From the NCBI GenBank assembly GCA_038321235.1, contig JBBQEU010000002.1, positions 12,443 through 76,442 on the forward strand: a DNA stretch of 64,000 nucleotides, given 5' to 3'. The translations under genes and the position numbers were made by a program. The notes under the pieces were generated by a model. It saw nothing but the letters and a program-made list of their open reading frames with translations, did not search any database and was not told the DNA's origin. Shown in pieces: positions 1 through 8,837 of the stretch. Numbering within the stretch: position 1 is the stretch's first letter; each line of letters starts with the position of its first letter. Origin of the DNA: Sva-07 sp038321235 (lineage in GTDB: Bacteria > Actinomycetota > Acidimicrobiia > Acidimicrobiales > Ilumatobacteraceae).

Positions 1-1788
1 TCACCGGACGGGCGGTTCATCGCGTTCACGTCACGGCGCGGCGAGAAGCAGGGCGACTCCACACTCCACGTGTTGGCGATCGACGGGCCGGGCGAGCTCC
101 GCACGGTGTGCACAATGCCCGATGGGCTCGGCGACGCTGCCTGGTCACCCGACGGCCGTTGGATCGCGTTCACCAGCCGGACGCGCCACGAACGGTACGA
201 GGCCAAGGACGCCTCGTGGCAGGCGCCGCGCAAGATCGAGAGATTCTTCAGCCGCCTCAACGGCGAGGACTGGATTGCCGACCGCCCCCGGCACGTGTAC
301 GTCGTCGCCGCCGACGGGACCGGCGCAGCGCGCAACCTCACGCCCGGCGAGTTCCAGCACGGCGGGATCACCTGGTTGGGCGACTCCAGCGGTGTCGTCA
401 CGTCCGCTCAGCGCCACGACACGTGGGATCTCGACCGTGCCAGCGACCTGTACGTCGTGTCGCTGCCCTCCGGCGACGCCGACGGCTCCGACGAAGCTCC
501 CGCCGTACGTTGCGTCACCGCCCACGACGGCAACTACGGGTCGCCTTCGGTGTCACCCGACGGGTCGCTGGTCGCCTTCATCGGATCGCCCGATTCGCGC
601 ACGTACCCGCAGAACGCCCAGGTCGGGATCCTCCCGATCGACGCCACCGAGACGCCCCACCGCGAGATCCGGTGGGTGAGTGCCGGCCTCGACCGCACAT
701 TCGAGACCACGAGCGGCTCACGCCCGCCCGTCTGGGAGTCGGACGACCAGCTGCTCGCAGTCGCCGAGGATCGTGGCGACAGCCACCTCTACCGTATCTC
801 GGCCGACGGCTCGACGGCCCCGACACCGATGACCGAAGGGGCACTCACGGTGACCGGCTTCGACGCTGCCGGGGGCACGCTGGCGACCGCCCGCACGACC
901 GCGGACCATCCCGCCGAGCTGTACGTCGGCGACGAGCGACGTACCCACGTCGGCGAGGCCATCGCGCGTCGATCGTTCGGCTGGGAGAAGTTCACCACTC
1001 CGACCACCGACGGCAGCGACGAGATCGATGCCTGGATCATGCGCCCGGCCGGTTTCGACCCGTCCAAGCGTTACCCCGTGCTGCTCAACGTGCACGGCGG
1101 CCCGCACACCCACTACGGCGAGTACTACTTCGACGAGTTCCAGACGCAGGCTGCTGCCGGCTTCGTCGTGGTGCTCGGCAATCCTCGGGGCAGCAGCGGC
1201 CGCCACACCGGCTGGGGCCAGTCGATCATGGGCCCGAACCACCCAGAGGCGCCCGGAACCGGGTGGGGCACCGTCGACGTCGACGACGTGCTGGCGATCA
1301 TCGACGCTGCCCTCGGCCGCTACGAATTCTGCGACCGCAGTCGCGTCGGCATGCTCGGCGGCTCGTACGGCGGCTGGATGGCCACGTGGCTCGCCGGGCA
1401 CCACGGCGACCGGTTCCGTGCGTTCTGTTCCGAACGGGCGGTCAACAACGCAACCTCGATGGAGTGGTCATCCGACATCGCCACCGGGTTTGCCGCATTC
1501 CACGGCGGCACCCACCTCGACCTCCCCGACGAGTACGTGCGCCTCTCACCGATCGAATCGGTCCGCAACATCGAGGCGCCGATGCTGATCATCCACTCCG
1601 AGGAGGATTGGCGTTGCCCGATCAATCAGGCCGAGGAACTGTGGGTCGCCCTCACGTTGCTCGGCAAGGACGTCGACTTCTATCGCTTCCCCGGCGAGAA
1701 CCACGAGCTCTCACGGGCGGGCTCACCCATCCACCGAGTCCAGCGCGCCGAGATCATCCTCGACTGGTTCGCCGACAAACTCGCCTGA
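1..1788 (+). CDS. S9 family prolyl oligopeptidase-like serine peptidase (5' truncated)
   Basis: The reading frame is open from the first base, so the N-terminus lies outside the window; 595 residues are visible. The first half carries beta-propeller (PD40/WD40-like) repeats of the type SPDGRWIAFTS, as in acylaminoacyl peptidases and dipeptidyl peptidases. The C-terminal alpha/beta hydrolase domain has the nucleophile motif GGSYGG (Ser at 1363-1365), an Asp in HSEEDW (1606-1608) and a His in ENHELS (1702-1704), so the catalytic triad is intact. It probably hydrolyses short peptides or acyl-peptides in the cytoplasm. The stop is followed at once by a perfect palindrome shared with the convergent ATPase gene. 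The family is secure; the substrate is not. Confidence 0.93.
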   Translation, partial: SPDGRFIAFTSRRGEKQGDSTLHVLAIDGPGELRTVCTMPDGLGDAAWSPDGRWIAFTSRTRHERYEAKDASWQAPRKIERFFSRLNGEDWIADRPRHVYVVAADGTGAARNLTPGEFQHGGITWLGDSSGVVTSAQRHDTWDLDRASDLYVVSLPSGDADGSDEAPAVRCVTAHDGNYGSPSVSPDGSLVAFIGSPDSRTYPQNAQVGILPIDATETPHREIRWVSAGLDRTFETTSGSRPPVWESDDQLLAVAEDRGDSHLYRISADGSTAPTPMTEGALTVTGFDAAGGTLATARTTADHPAELYVGDERRTHVGEAIARRSFGWEKFTTPTTDGSDEIDAWIMRPAGFDPSKRYPVLLNVHGGPHTHYGEYYFDEFQTQAAAGFVVVLGNPRGSSGRHTGWGQSIMGPNHPEAPGTGWGTVDVDDVLAIIDAALGRYEFCDRSRVGMLGGSYGGWMATWLAGHHGDRFRAFCSERAVNNATSMEWSSDIATGFAAFHGGTHLDLPDEYVRLSPIESVRNIEAPMLIIHSEEDWRCPINQAEELWVALTLLGKDVDFYRFPGENHELSRAGSPIHRVQRAEIILDWFADKLA

Positions 1789-1823
1789 GTGTTACTCGTG
1801 GTGTCAGACACCACGAGTAACAC
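1789..1823. terminator. perfect palindrome between convergent genes, likely bidirectional terminator
   Basis: The left arm GTGTTACTCGTGGTGTC (1789-1805) and right arm GACACCACGAGTAACAC (1807-1823) are perfect 17-bp reverse complements around a single A. It starts one base after the peptidase stop. On the minus strand it contains the last codons and the TGA stop (1804-1806) of the P-type ATPase. There is no T-tract, which is usual for actinobacterial terminators. Confidence 0.7.
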
Positions 1824-4533
1824 GATGGCGCCACTTGACGAACTCGACGAGGGCGAGCAGACCGACACCGGCCGCGGCGCACACTCCGAGGTCGACGGCC
1901 GAGAGTGTCTGGAGATCGAGGAAGTCGCGTAGCGGGGTGTACACGGCGAGGAGCTGCAGCGCGACCACCAGCCCGGCAATGCCCAACATCAGCGGATTCG
2001 ATCGCCAGCCGATCGTGCGCAGCGACTCGGTCGAGGATCGGGTGGCGAACGCTTGGCCGACCTGCATGAATGCCAACGTCGTGAACATGATCGTCTGCCA
2101 CTGTTCGAGGTCGGCGGCGTAGTACGCGAAGCCGAGACCGACCGAGACCACGCCGATCACTGCACCGACCCACGTCGTCCGGCGTCCCAGTCCATTGGCC
2201 CAGATGCCGTCCGACGGTGAGTGCGGCGGGCGTTCCATCACCCGCTTCTCGGCCGGTTCGACACCCATCGACAACCCGAGCAGACCATCGGTCATCAAGT
2301 TGAGCCAGAGCAGTTGCAGCGGGAGCAGGGCAATGGCGGTGCCGGCGTCGGACCCTGACACGAGGAACGGGATCGGCCAACCGAGCATCACGATGATCTT
2401 GCCGAGGTTGCCGGCGACGGCGAAGCTGACGAAGCGGCGCAGGTTGTCGTAGATCACCCGGCCCTCTTCGACGGCAGCCACGATGGTGGCGAAGTTGTCG
2501 TCGCGCAGCACCATGTCGGCGGCTTCCTTCGACACGTCGGTGCCGGTGATGCCCATCGCCACACCGATGTCGGCTCGCTTGAGCGCCGGAGCGTCGTTGA
2601 CCCCGTCGCCCGTCATCGCCACTACCTGGTGCTGGCGCTGCAACTCGCCGACGATGCGCAGTTTGTGCTCGGGCGATACCCGGGCGAACACCGAGACCTC
2701 AGAAACGGCCGCTGCGAACTCGCCGTCGTCGAGATGGTCGAGGTCGGCGCCGACCAACACTCGGTCGGTGTCGGTGATGCCGAGATCGGTCGCGATGGCG
2801 AGCGCGGTGAGCGGGTGGTCCCCGGTGATCATGACTGGACGAATACCCGCACCCCGACACACGGCAACGGCGTCGCGCACCTCGGGGCGTGGCGGGTCGA
2901 TGATGCCGACGAGGCCGAGCAGGATCAACTCCGACTCGGGATCGTCGTCCGCCGACGACAACGGGCGAAATGCGATCCCGAGCACGCGCATTCCAGCAGC
3001 GGCGAGCGCTTCGTTCCCTGCAGTGATCCGGGCATTCCAGCCGTCGTCGAACGGGACCGCGGTGCCGTTGTCCCACACGGCGGTGGTGTGGTGCAGGAGG
3101 CCGTCGATGGCTCCCTTCACGAACGACAGCCGCACATCCTGTGGGAGTTCGGCGAGTTCTTCGATTCCTCGATCGAGCGGATCGTGAATCGTGCTCATTC
3201 GCTTGCGGGTGGAGTCGAACGGACGCTCGTCGACACGCGGGATACGCCGTCGGAGCGAGTCGACATCCAGCCCGCTGTCGAGCGCAGCCTGCAGCAGCGC
3301 CGTCTCGGTCGGGTCACCGAGCCAGACATGCGAACCCGCGCCGTCGACGTCGGAAACACCGTCGTTGCACAACCCACCAGCGACCAAGGTGATCGTGGCC
3401 GACGACGGCGCTGCACCGACCGACGCAGCAGCATCGGGGTCGAGACGAACCTGGTGGCCTGCCACGTCGAGCACCGTCACCGTCATGCGGTTCTGGGTGA
3501 GGGTGCCGGTCTTGTCCGAGCAGATCACCGTGACCGAACCGAGGGTCTCGACCGCTGGCAACTTGCGGATCAGGGCTTGGCGCCGAAGCATCCGCTGCGA
3601 ACCGATGGCGAGGGTGAACGTGACGACTGCGGGCAGACCCTCTGGGATGACCGCGACGGCCACGCTGATCGCGGTGAGCACGAGGTCACTCGCCGCCTCG
3701 CCGGAGAACGCCCCCATCACCACGACGGCTGCCGCGACGACGACGCCGAGCAGCGCCAGTTGTTTGCCGACCCGATCGAGACGTCGCTGGAGCGGAGTCG
3801 GTTCCGACTCGACGCTCTGCAGCAGCGTGGCGATCCGACCGAGTTCGGTCCGCATGCCGGTGGCTGCGACCACACCCTGGCCGCGCCCGGCGGCCACCTG
3901 TGTGCCCGAGTACGCCATGCAGAGCCGGTCGCCCAGTGCGAGATCGTCGCGGTCGACCGGATCTGTCTGCTTGTCGATCGGTTCCGACTCGCCGGTCAGC
4001 GTCGCTTCCTCGATGCGCAGGCTCGCCACCTCGATCAGGCGGAGGTCGGCGGGCACGACCGTGCCGGCGTCGAGGTGCACGATGTCGCCGGGTACGAGTT
4101 CGCCGACCGGCACCGAGGTGACGTGACCCTCGCGAGTGACCCGGGCCGACGGCACCGCCATCCGTCGCAGCGCAGCGATGGCCTGTTCGGCCCGGTACTC
4201 CTGGTAGAAGCCGAGTGCGGTGAACAGCACCACGATGGCGCCGATCGCTCCCGCTTCGAGGTATTTGCCGAGCAACAGCGAGAGCACTGCGGCGCCGATC
4301 AGGATCAGCACCATCACCGAGGAGATCTGCCCCCAGATCAGTCGCAGCGGACTGGTGCCGGGTGCCTCCTGGAGTTCGTTGGCACCGAACTCGGCCCGAT
4401 GAGAATCGACCGTCGCTGGGTCGAGGCCCTCGATCGACGACTCGAACTCCGACAGCACCGTGTCGACGTCGCGCCGGTGCCAGTCCGCCGCGGGTGACGC
4501 AGCATCGGCGACTGTTCCCGAAGTGGCGCTCAT
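1804..4533 (-). CDS. P-type cation-transporting ATPase (type II, Ca2+/Mg2+-like)
   Basis: A 909-residue cation pump of normal length for type II P-ATPases. The N-terminal cation ATPase domain (about 15-90) is followed by the actuator loop with TGES (180-183). The phosphorylated Asp is D340 in SDKTGTLTQ. A later TGDGVNDAPAL hinge motif completes the haloacid-dehalogenase core. Membrane helix 4 carries PEGLP (297-301), the signature of Ca2+/SERCA-like and related type IIA pumps; there is no CPC motif, so it is not a heavy-metal pump. About ten membrane segments are visible, with a C-terminal cation ATPase domain. The ion is inferred (Ca2+, Mn2+ or Mg2+). It is monocistronic; the 241 bp before the next gene (4534-4774) hold only its presumed promoter. 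Confidence 0.93.
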   Translation of the reverse strand: MSATSGTVADAASPAADWHRRDVDTVLSEFESSIEGLDPATVDSHRAEFGANELQEAPGTSPLRLIWGQISSVMVLILIGAAVLSLLLGKYLEAGAIGAIVVLFTALGFYQEYRAEQAIAALRRMAVPSARVTREGHVTSVPVGELVPGDIVHLDAGTVVPADLRLIEVASLRIEEATLTGESEPIDKQTDPVDRDDLALGDRLCMAYSGTQVAAGRGQGVVAATGMRTELGRIATLLQSVESEPTPLQRRLDRVGKQLALLGVVVAAAVVVMGAFSGEAASDLVLTAISVAVAVIPEGLPAVVTFTLAIGSQRMLRRQALIRKLPAVETLGSVTVICSDKTGTLTQNRMTVTVLDVAGHQVRLDPDAAASVGAAPSSATITLVAGGLCNDGVSDVDGAGSHVWLGDPTETALLQAALDSGLDVDSLRRRIPRVDERPFDSTRKRMSTIHDPLDRGIEELAELPQDVRLSFVKGAIDGLLHHTTAVWDNGTAVPFDDGWNARITAGNEALAAAGMRVLGIAFRPLSSADDDPESELILLGLVGIIDPPRPEVRDAVAVCRGAGIRPVMITGDHPLTALAIATDLGITDTDRVLVGADLDHLDDGEFAAAVSEVSVFARVSPEHKLRIVGELQRQHQVVAMTGDGVNDAPALKRADIGVAMGITGTDVSKEAADMVLRDDNFATIVAAVEEGRVIYDNLRRFVSFAVAGNLGKIIVMLGWPIPFLVSGSDAGTAIALLPLQLLWLNLMTDGLLGLSMGVEPAEKRVMERPPHSPSDGIWANGLGRRTTWVGAVIGVVSVGLGFAYYAADLEQWQTIMFTTLAFMQVGQAFATRSSTESLRTIGWRSNPLMLGIAGLVVALQLLAVYTPLRDFLDLQTLSAVDLGVCAAAGVGLLALVEFVKWRHRVTRGV

Positions 4534-4774
4534 CGAGCAACCTGCATGTCGACGGCGGGGTTGGGGGACCTGAAGGTGTTGGAGCTCATGGCGCTTTCAG
4601 CAAACGGTGGATGGTTCGCTGAAGGTCTCTCCGCCCCCTTCGGGACTGGCCCCGCCGACCGACCTTCCGGAGAAGATACGGCGTGTTGACGACGGACCTC
4701 GAGGGATACTCCCCTTCAGATGATGTCGGTTGGAACCTATCGACGGACGGAGGCAACCGTGCGGCGCCGTCGAT

Positions 4775-5269
4775 CTATTCGCGGTGCAAGGTGGCGCTCA
4801 GGTGGTGCTGGAGCGGTTGGCCGACGGCGGCCATGCGGAACGTGTAGTGCAGGACGTCGCCGGTGACCGAGATCGTCCGCTCGGTGATCGTGACCTCCTT
4901 GGCGCTCGTGGTCGATCCGATCGAGGTCGAGCGCACATCGATCACCAGTGGGGCGTCGCCACCGACCACGGCACCCTCGTAGATCTCGGTGAGTCCGGTG
5001 GGTTGTGCCATGACGATCTCGATGCTGCCTGGTCGCGGCACCCGCAGGTAGCCGGACTCGGCGTGCATCGGCGCGCCGGTGTCTGGGTGCTTCGTGCGCT
5101 GGATGTAGGCGATGAAGGGCTTGCCGACATGCGAGAACGTGATCGATTCGGCATACGCGAACTTGTCGATCGTCGGGTACTCGCCGGTGCCCGACCCCGT
5201 CCACGTACCCAGGAGCGGCGCCAGCACGGCGACGTCGGGATGGAGTTCCGGTGCTGGATCGACGGCCAT
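4775..5269 (-). CDS. nitrobindin family haem-binding protein
   Basis: A 164-residue protein beginning at ATG 5269; longer in-frame starts would run into the divergent nudC region. Residues 21-34 read GTWTGSGTGEYPTI, the GxWxGxGxGxYPTI signature of nitrobindins (THAP4-like ten-stranded beta-barrels, formerly DUF1794). The C-terminus has the QHHLSATLHR region where the family carries its proximal haem His. Known members bind ferric haem b and isomerise peroxynitrite to nitrate; that activity is inferred here from family membership. A TACGGT box six bases upstream supports the chosen start and a leaderless message. It diverges from nudC with a 49-bp gap. Confidence 0.9.
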   Translation of the reverse strand: MAVDPAPELHPDVAVLAPLLGTWTGSGTGEYPTIDKFAYAESITFSHVGKPFIAYIQRTKHPDTGAPMHAESGYLRVPRPGSIEIVMAQPTGLTEIYEGAVVGGDAPLVIDVRSTSIGSTTSAKEVTITERTISVTGDVLHYTFRMAAVGQPLQHHLSATLHRE

Positions 5270-5275
5270 GCCCTC

Positions 5276-5281
5276 ACCGTA
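5276..5281 (-). promoter_or_regulatory. -10 box TACGGT, leaderless promoter of the nitrobindin gene
   Basis: On the minus strand TACGGT lies 6 nt before the ATG, leaving no room for a leader or ribosome binding site. Confidence 0.5.
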
Positions 5282-5318
5282 CGGGGCCCTCGGCGAGCAG
5301 CGTGCTACGCATGCACCG

Positions 5319-6140
5319 GTGAATTCCCGACCGAACCCTCCACCCAACTCGGCAGACCTGTACGCAGCGCTCAATCTCGAACCGGCCGATCACATCGGTG
5401 GCCATCGGTACATCCACGTGATCGGTACTTCGGTGTTCGTCGACACCGAACTCGCCGACGTGTCGTGGGAGCGCCATGTGATCGGCATCGTGGAGGGCGA
5501 CGCCTGGTGGGCGGTCGACGTCCCGACCGACGCCGATGACCCGTCGTACGGCTCGGCGCTCGACCTGTTCAGCTACTTCGGTCGGGCGGCCCAGAGCGAG
5601 TGGATGGCGGCAGGCCGGGCCGTGCAGATCGTCGAGTGGGCGCGCACCCACCGATACTGCGGACGATGTGGAGCCCCGACGGAGCCGTCGGCCGGCGAGC
5701 GCGGTATGAAGTGCCCGACCTGCGCGCTGATCGCCTACCCCCGGTTGGCGCCGGCGATGATCGTGCTCGTCACCCGTGGCGAACCCGGGCCGGACCAGGA
5801 GGCGCTGCTCGCCCGCGGCGTCAACTTCCCCATGCCGATGTACTCGTGCCTGGCCGGCTTCGTCGAGCCAGGCGAGGACCTCGAAGGCGCCGTGGTCCGC
5901 GAAGTCGCCGAAGAGGTCGGCATCAGGGTGACCAACGTGTCGTACCGGGCGAGCCAGCCGTGGCCGTTCCCGCACAGCCTGATGATCGGATTCCGCGCCG
6001 AGTACGTCAGCGGCGACCTGGTGCTCGAGGAAACCGAGATCGCAGATGCCAACTGGTACCGCCGCGATGACCTGCCCATGATCCCGCCCGGCATCTCCGT
6101 CGCCCGCCGCCTGATCGACGACTGGCTCCGAGAATCCTGA
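5319..6140 (+). CDS. nudC: NADH pyrophosphatase / NAD-RNA decapping Nudix hydrolase NudC
   Basis: A 273-residue protein from GTG 5319. It has a NUDIX-like N-terminal domain and a zinc ribbon with Cys114, Cys117, Cys132 and Cys135. The complete Nudix box spans residues 180-202 (G-x5-E-x7-REVxEEVGI) and is followed by SQPWPFP (212-218), the NudC-specific motif after the Nudix box. NudC cleaves NAD(H) to NMN(H) and AMP and removes NAD caps from RNA. The reading frame extends further upstream, but that part overlaps the divergent nitrobindin gene and has no family similarity. The gene is convergent with the LuxR-type regulator downstream, with 20 bp between the stops. Confidence 0.95.
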   Translation: MNSRPNPPPNSADLYAALNLEPADHIGGHRYIHVIGTSVFVDTELADVSWERHVIGIVEGDAWWAVDVPTDADDPSYGSALDLFSYFGRAAQSEWMAAGRAVQIVEWARTHRYCGRCGAPTEPSAGERGMKCPTCALIAYPRLAPAMIVLVTRGEPGPDQEALLARGVNFPMPMYSCLAGFVEPGEDLEGAVVREVAEEVGIRVTNVSYRASQPWPFPHSLMIGFRAEYVSGDLVLEETEIADANWYRRDDLPMIPPGISVARRLIDDWLRES

Positions 6141-6160
6141 CCGCCTCGAGCCACCCAGGC

Positions 6161-8785
6161 TCATCGCACACCACGCATGTCGCGGAGGTCGGCGCGACCG
6201 TTGATGTCGAGCTTGCGGTAAACGCGCTGCAGGAGGTTGTCCACGGTGCGCACGGACACGCCCAGGTACTGCGCGATCTCCTTGGAAGATCGAGCTGATG
6301 AGGCAAGCGCAGTGACCTCGCTCTCGCGTGCGGTCAACCAGGCCATTGCCGGGTGCATCTGCAGCGCCGGGGTGGCCGCGAACGGGCGCCGATCACACAA
6401 CTCCCGTGCACGCTCCCGCAGCCGTTCCGCGTTCGCTGCGCTTGCGTTGCGACGCTCTACCCACGACGCCTGGTTCATCGCCTCGGCAGCCAGGACGAGC
6501 GCACCGAGCGATTCGAAATCGGCCGAGACACTCACGAGTCCGCTCGCGTCGTCGAGCCCGAAGCACACACCGTGAGCGACCCGGATCTCGTTCAGCGGGC
6601 CCTCGATCGAACGAGCCAGCTCGACGAGTCGATCGCCCACATCGCGACGCCCGATGCGGACGAGATCGTGCAACGCCAACACCTCCATGCCCGCCTCTCC
6701 ACTCGAACGGGCCATCTCTGCGGCCTCGGTGAGCAGCGCCAAGGCCGATCTGAGTTCTCCGGCAACGATCGCCGACCACGCTCGAGCACGTACGAGCTCC
6801 GAAGTCATCAGCCTGAGTTGGGTCGGTGGCGATGCCCGCAGCGTTTCGAGCGCGCGCCGCGCGGCAACGGCGTCCCCCATCTGAGCGACCGCCAGCAACA
6901 CGCCGCCGCGTGCCCAGCTCAGATGCAGCCCCAAGTTGAGGTCGAGCGCCGCCGACGCCGCTATCTGGAACAACTCGGTCGCCTCCGGAAAGCGTCCTTG
7001 GTCGAGCATCGATCTGCCCCGCACGACCCCGGCCCACATCACGCCGTTGGCGACCGCCATGTCGGTCGCTGCCGACATCACGAAGCCGGTCAAATCATCG
7101 GCCTCGGCGAAACGACCGGATTCCGCGAGCCCGAACCCGCGCACCACCGCGTGCAACCCCGCCGACTCGAGGACCACCTGGTCGCCGAGGCGAAGGCGTT
7201 CGTCGAGGGAGCGTTGTGCCAGCTCGGCTGCCGCCTCACAACGCCCGATCACGACCAGCGCCGGACCTGCGGCAGTGGCAGCCTCGACGAACTCGCGCCC
7301 GCTCGAGCCCGCCAGGTATGGCTCAACTCGCCTGATCGCCTCCGCCGGGCGACCCAACATGAGCTCGAAGACGCCCCGTAGCCCGATGATCTCCGCAGCC
7401 CACGGACCATCGGCCAGCTCCTCGATCGCAGCGTCGAGGAGCTGCGTCGCCTCGTCCACCTCATCGAGGTGGAGGCCCAGATTCACGGCACGGTTCATGA
7501 CGATGAGCGCTCGCTGCTGGTCGTCCGACACGATCAGGTCCCGGAGAATCGCGTCGGCCTCACGGTTCCGACCCGTTTCCGTCAGCAGTTCGGCCAGCCG
7601 GATGGTCAGATCGGTACTCCGGTTCGCGGCCTGGACTGCTTCGCAAAGTTCGATCGCCAACGTCAGATCGCCCGACGATCTCGCTGCATGCGCTGCATCG
7701 AGCGCCTCGGCGACCGACGGGAGCGACCCGGCTGCGAGCCGAACGGTGGCAGCGACCACTGGGTCGGACCAGGCGCGTTCGGCGATCACCTGTTCCTCGC
7801 TCCATGCCGACAGCGCGGCTGCGAGGCGGCGGGCCAGCGAGCGTCGGCGGAGCTCACCGATCTGCTGGAGACGGCTCGAGCGCACAACGGCATCTGTGAC
7901 CTGCACGACCGGGCCAGTCGGCTGCGCCACGACCTCGAGCACACCGCGATCTTCGAGGACGATCAGCACATCGGTTCCGACGACCGCTTCTGCGACATGA
8001 ACTGGCACCCGAAGACCGAGCGCTGTGATGTCGAGCCCGTCGAGTTCGTCGGGCGTGAGTGCATCGAGTTGCGCCGCCAGCCGCGCCCGCGTCGCAGCAG
8101 GAACCTCGAATCGTCCCAGCTGACGCCACACCGCACCGTCGAAGCAGACCAGACCCCGTTGCGCTGCCGAATCGAGCACGTCGGCGATCGCGTGTGGGGC
8201 GCCCCCCACCAGCCGGGTGAGCGAGCGAATCACACGCGGTTCCACAGGACCGCCCAGGGTCAGCGCCGCCAGTTGGGCGACTGCGGCGTCACCGAGATCG
8301 ACGAGTTCGATGATGCGACATCGTCGGGCACTACCCGCGAGCGGTCGTGGCAACGGAGCGACTCGGTCGAGGAGCAAGACGAGTGGCACGCCGGCGTCGA
8401 GCAGGCGGGCCAGGACCAGTGACGACCCGATGTCGAGGCAGGCGGCGTCGTCGACGACGAGGGGCGCTGGATCGCCACCGACCACGTCGAGGAGACGGTC
8501 GACCATGGTCGTCAGCATCAGGGCGTCGATGGTGACAGGAGGTTCCGAGCGCACGAACGCCGCCAACGCTCCGAACGGGATCGCCGCGGTGACGGGGTCC
8601 GCACAGATCGTCAGCGGGGTGCCGAGTTGCGCAGCGGCCGCATGCGCGAACTCCGAGATTCCGGATGCGGGACCGCCGCGCAACACGACGCACCGATGCC
8701 GCTCTGAACGCAGTGCATCGACTGCTTCTGCGACCTGTTCGTCACGACCGACGCAACCGAGTTCATCGATCGTGGCCGAGTTCAC
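6161..8785 (-). CDS. large LuxR-family regulator (LAL/MalT-like) with degenerate P-loop
   Basis: An 874-residue protein from GTG 8785. Residues 1-200 resemble the AAA/STAND ATPase module of large LuxR regulators. The Walker A position reads GGPASGIS (37-44), with Ile where the essential Lys should be; a Walker B-like PLVVDDAACLD follows. The middle is helical TPR/MalT-like repeats. The last 60 residues are a clear LuxR/GerE helix-turn-helix (LTARESEVTALASSARSSKE onward to the KLDI helix). It is expected to bind DNA and respond to an unknown signal, probably without ATP hydrolysis. A TAGTCT box 7 nt before GTG supports the start. It does not overlap the giant genes upstream and may regulate them, but that is only proximity. 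Confidence 0.88.
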   Translation of the reverse strand: MNSATIDELGCVGRDEQVAEAVDALRSERHRCVVLRGGPASGISEFAHAAAAQLGTPLTICADPVTAAIPFGALAAFVRSEPPVTIDALMLTTMVDRLLDVVGGDPAPLVVDDAACLDIGSSLVLARLLDAGVPLVLLLDRVAPLPRPLAGSARRCRIIELVDLGDAAVAQLAALTLGGPVEPRVIRSLTRLVGGAPHAIADVLDSAAQRGLVCFDGAVWRQLGRFEVPAATRARLAAQLDALTPDELDGLDITALGLRVPVHVAEAVVGTDVLIVLEDRGVLEVVAQPTGPVVQVTDAVVRSSRLQQIGELRRRSLARRLAAALSAWSEEQVIAERAWSDPVVAATVRLAAGSLPSVAEALDAAHAARSSGDLTLAIELCEAVQAANRSTDLTIRLAELLTETGRNREADAILRDLIVSDDQQRALIVMNRAVNLGLHLDEVDEATQLLDAAIEELADGPWAAEIIGLRGVFELMLGRPAEAIRRVEPYLAGSSGREFVEAATAAGPALVVIGRCEAAAELAQRSLDERLRLGDQVVLESAGLHAVVRGFGLAESGRFAEADDLTGFVMSAATDMAVANGVMWAGVVRGRSMLDQGRFPEATELFQIAASAALDLNLGLHLSWARGGVLLAVAQMGDAVAARRALETLRASPPTQLRLMTSELVRARAWSAIVAGELRSALALLTEAAEMARSSGEAGMEVLALHDLVRIGRRDVGDRLVELARSIEGPLNEIRVAHGVCFGLDDASGLVSVSADFESLGALVLAAEAMNQASWVERRNASAANAERLRERARELCDRRPFAATPALQMHPAMAWLTARESEVTALASSARSSKEIAQYLGVSVRTVDNLLQRVYRKLDINGRADLRDMRGVR

Positions 8786-8792
8786 ACGGGGG

Positions 8793-8798
8793 AGACTA
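8793..8798 (-). promoter_or_regulatory. -10 box TAGTCT, leaderless promoter of the LuxR-type regulator
   Basis: TAGTCT on the minus strand, 7 nt before the GTG start. It lies in the 52-bp gap downstream of the giant gene pair, so the regulator has its own promoter. Confidence 0.5.
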
Positions 8799-8837
8799 CG
8801 AAATCCTCGTCTGCGCGGCGCGCACGTCGCACGTCGG

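Noticed and set aside
2629..4497. 622-aa plus-strand frame inside the P-type ATPase gene
   Set aside because: It is antisense to an ATPase with all catalytic motifs intact.
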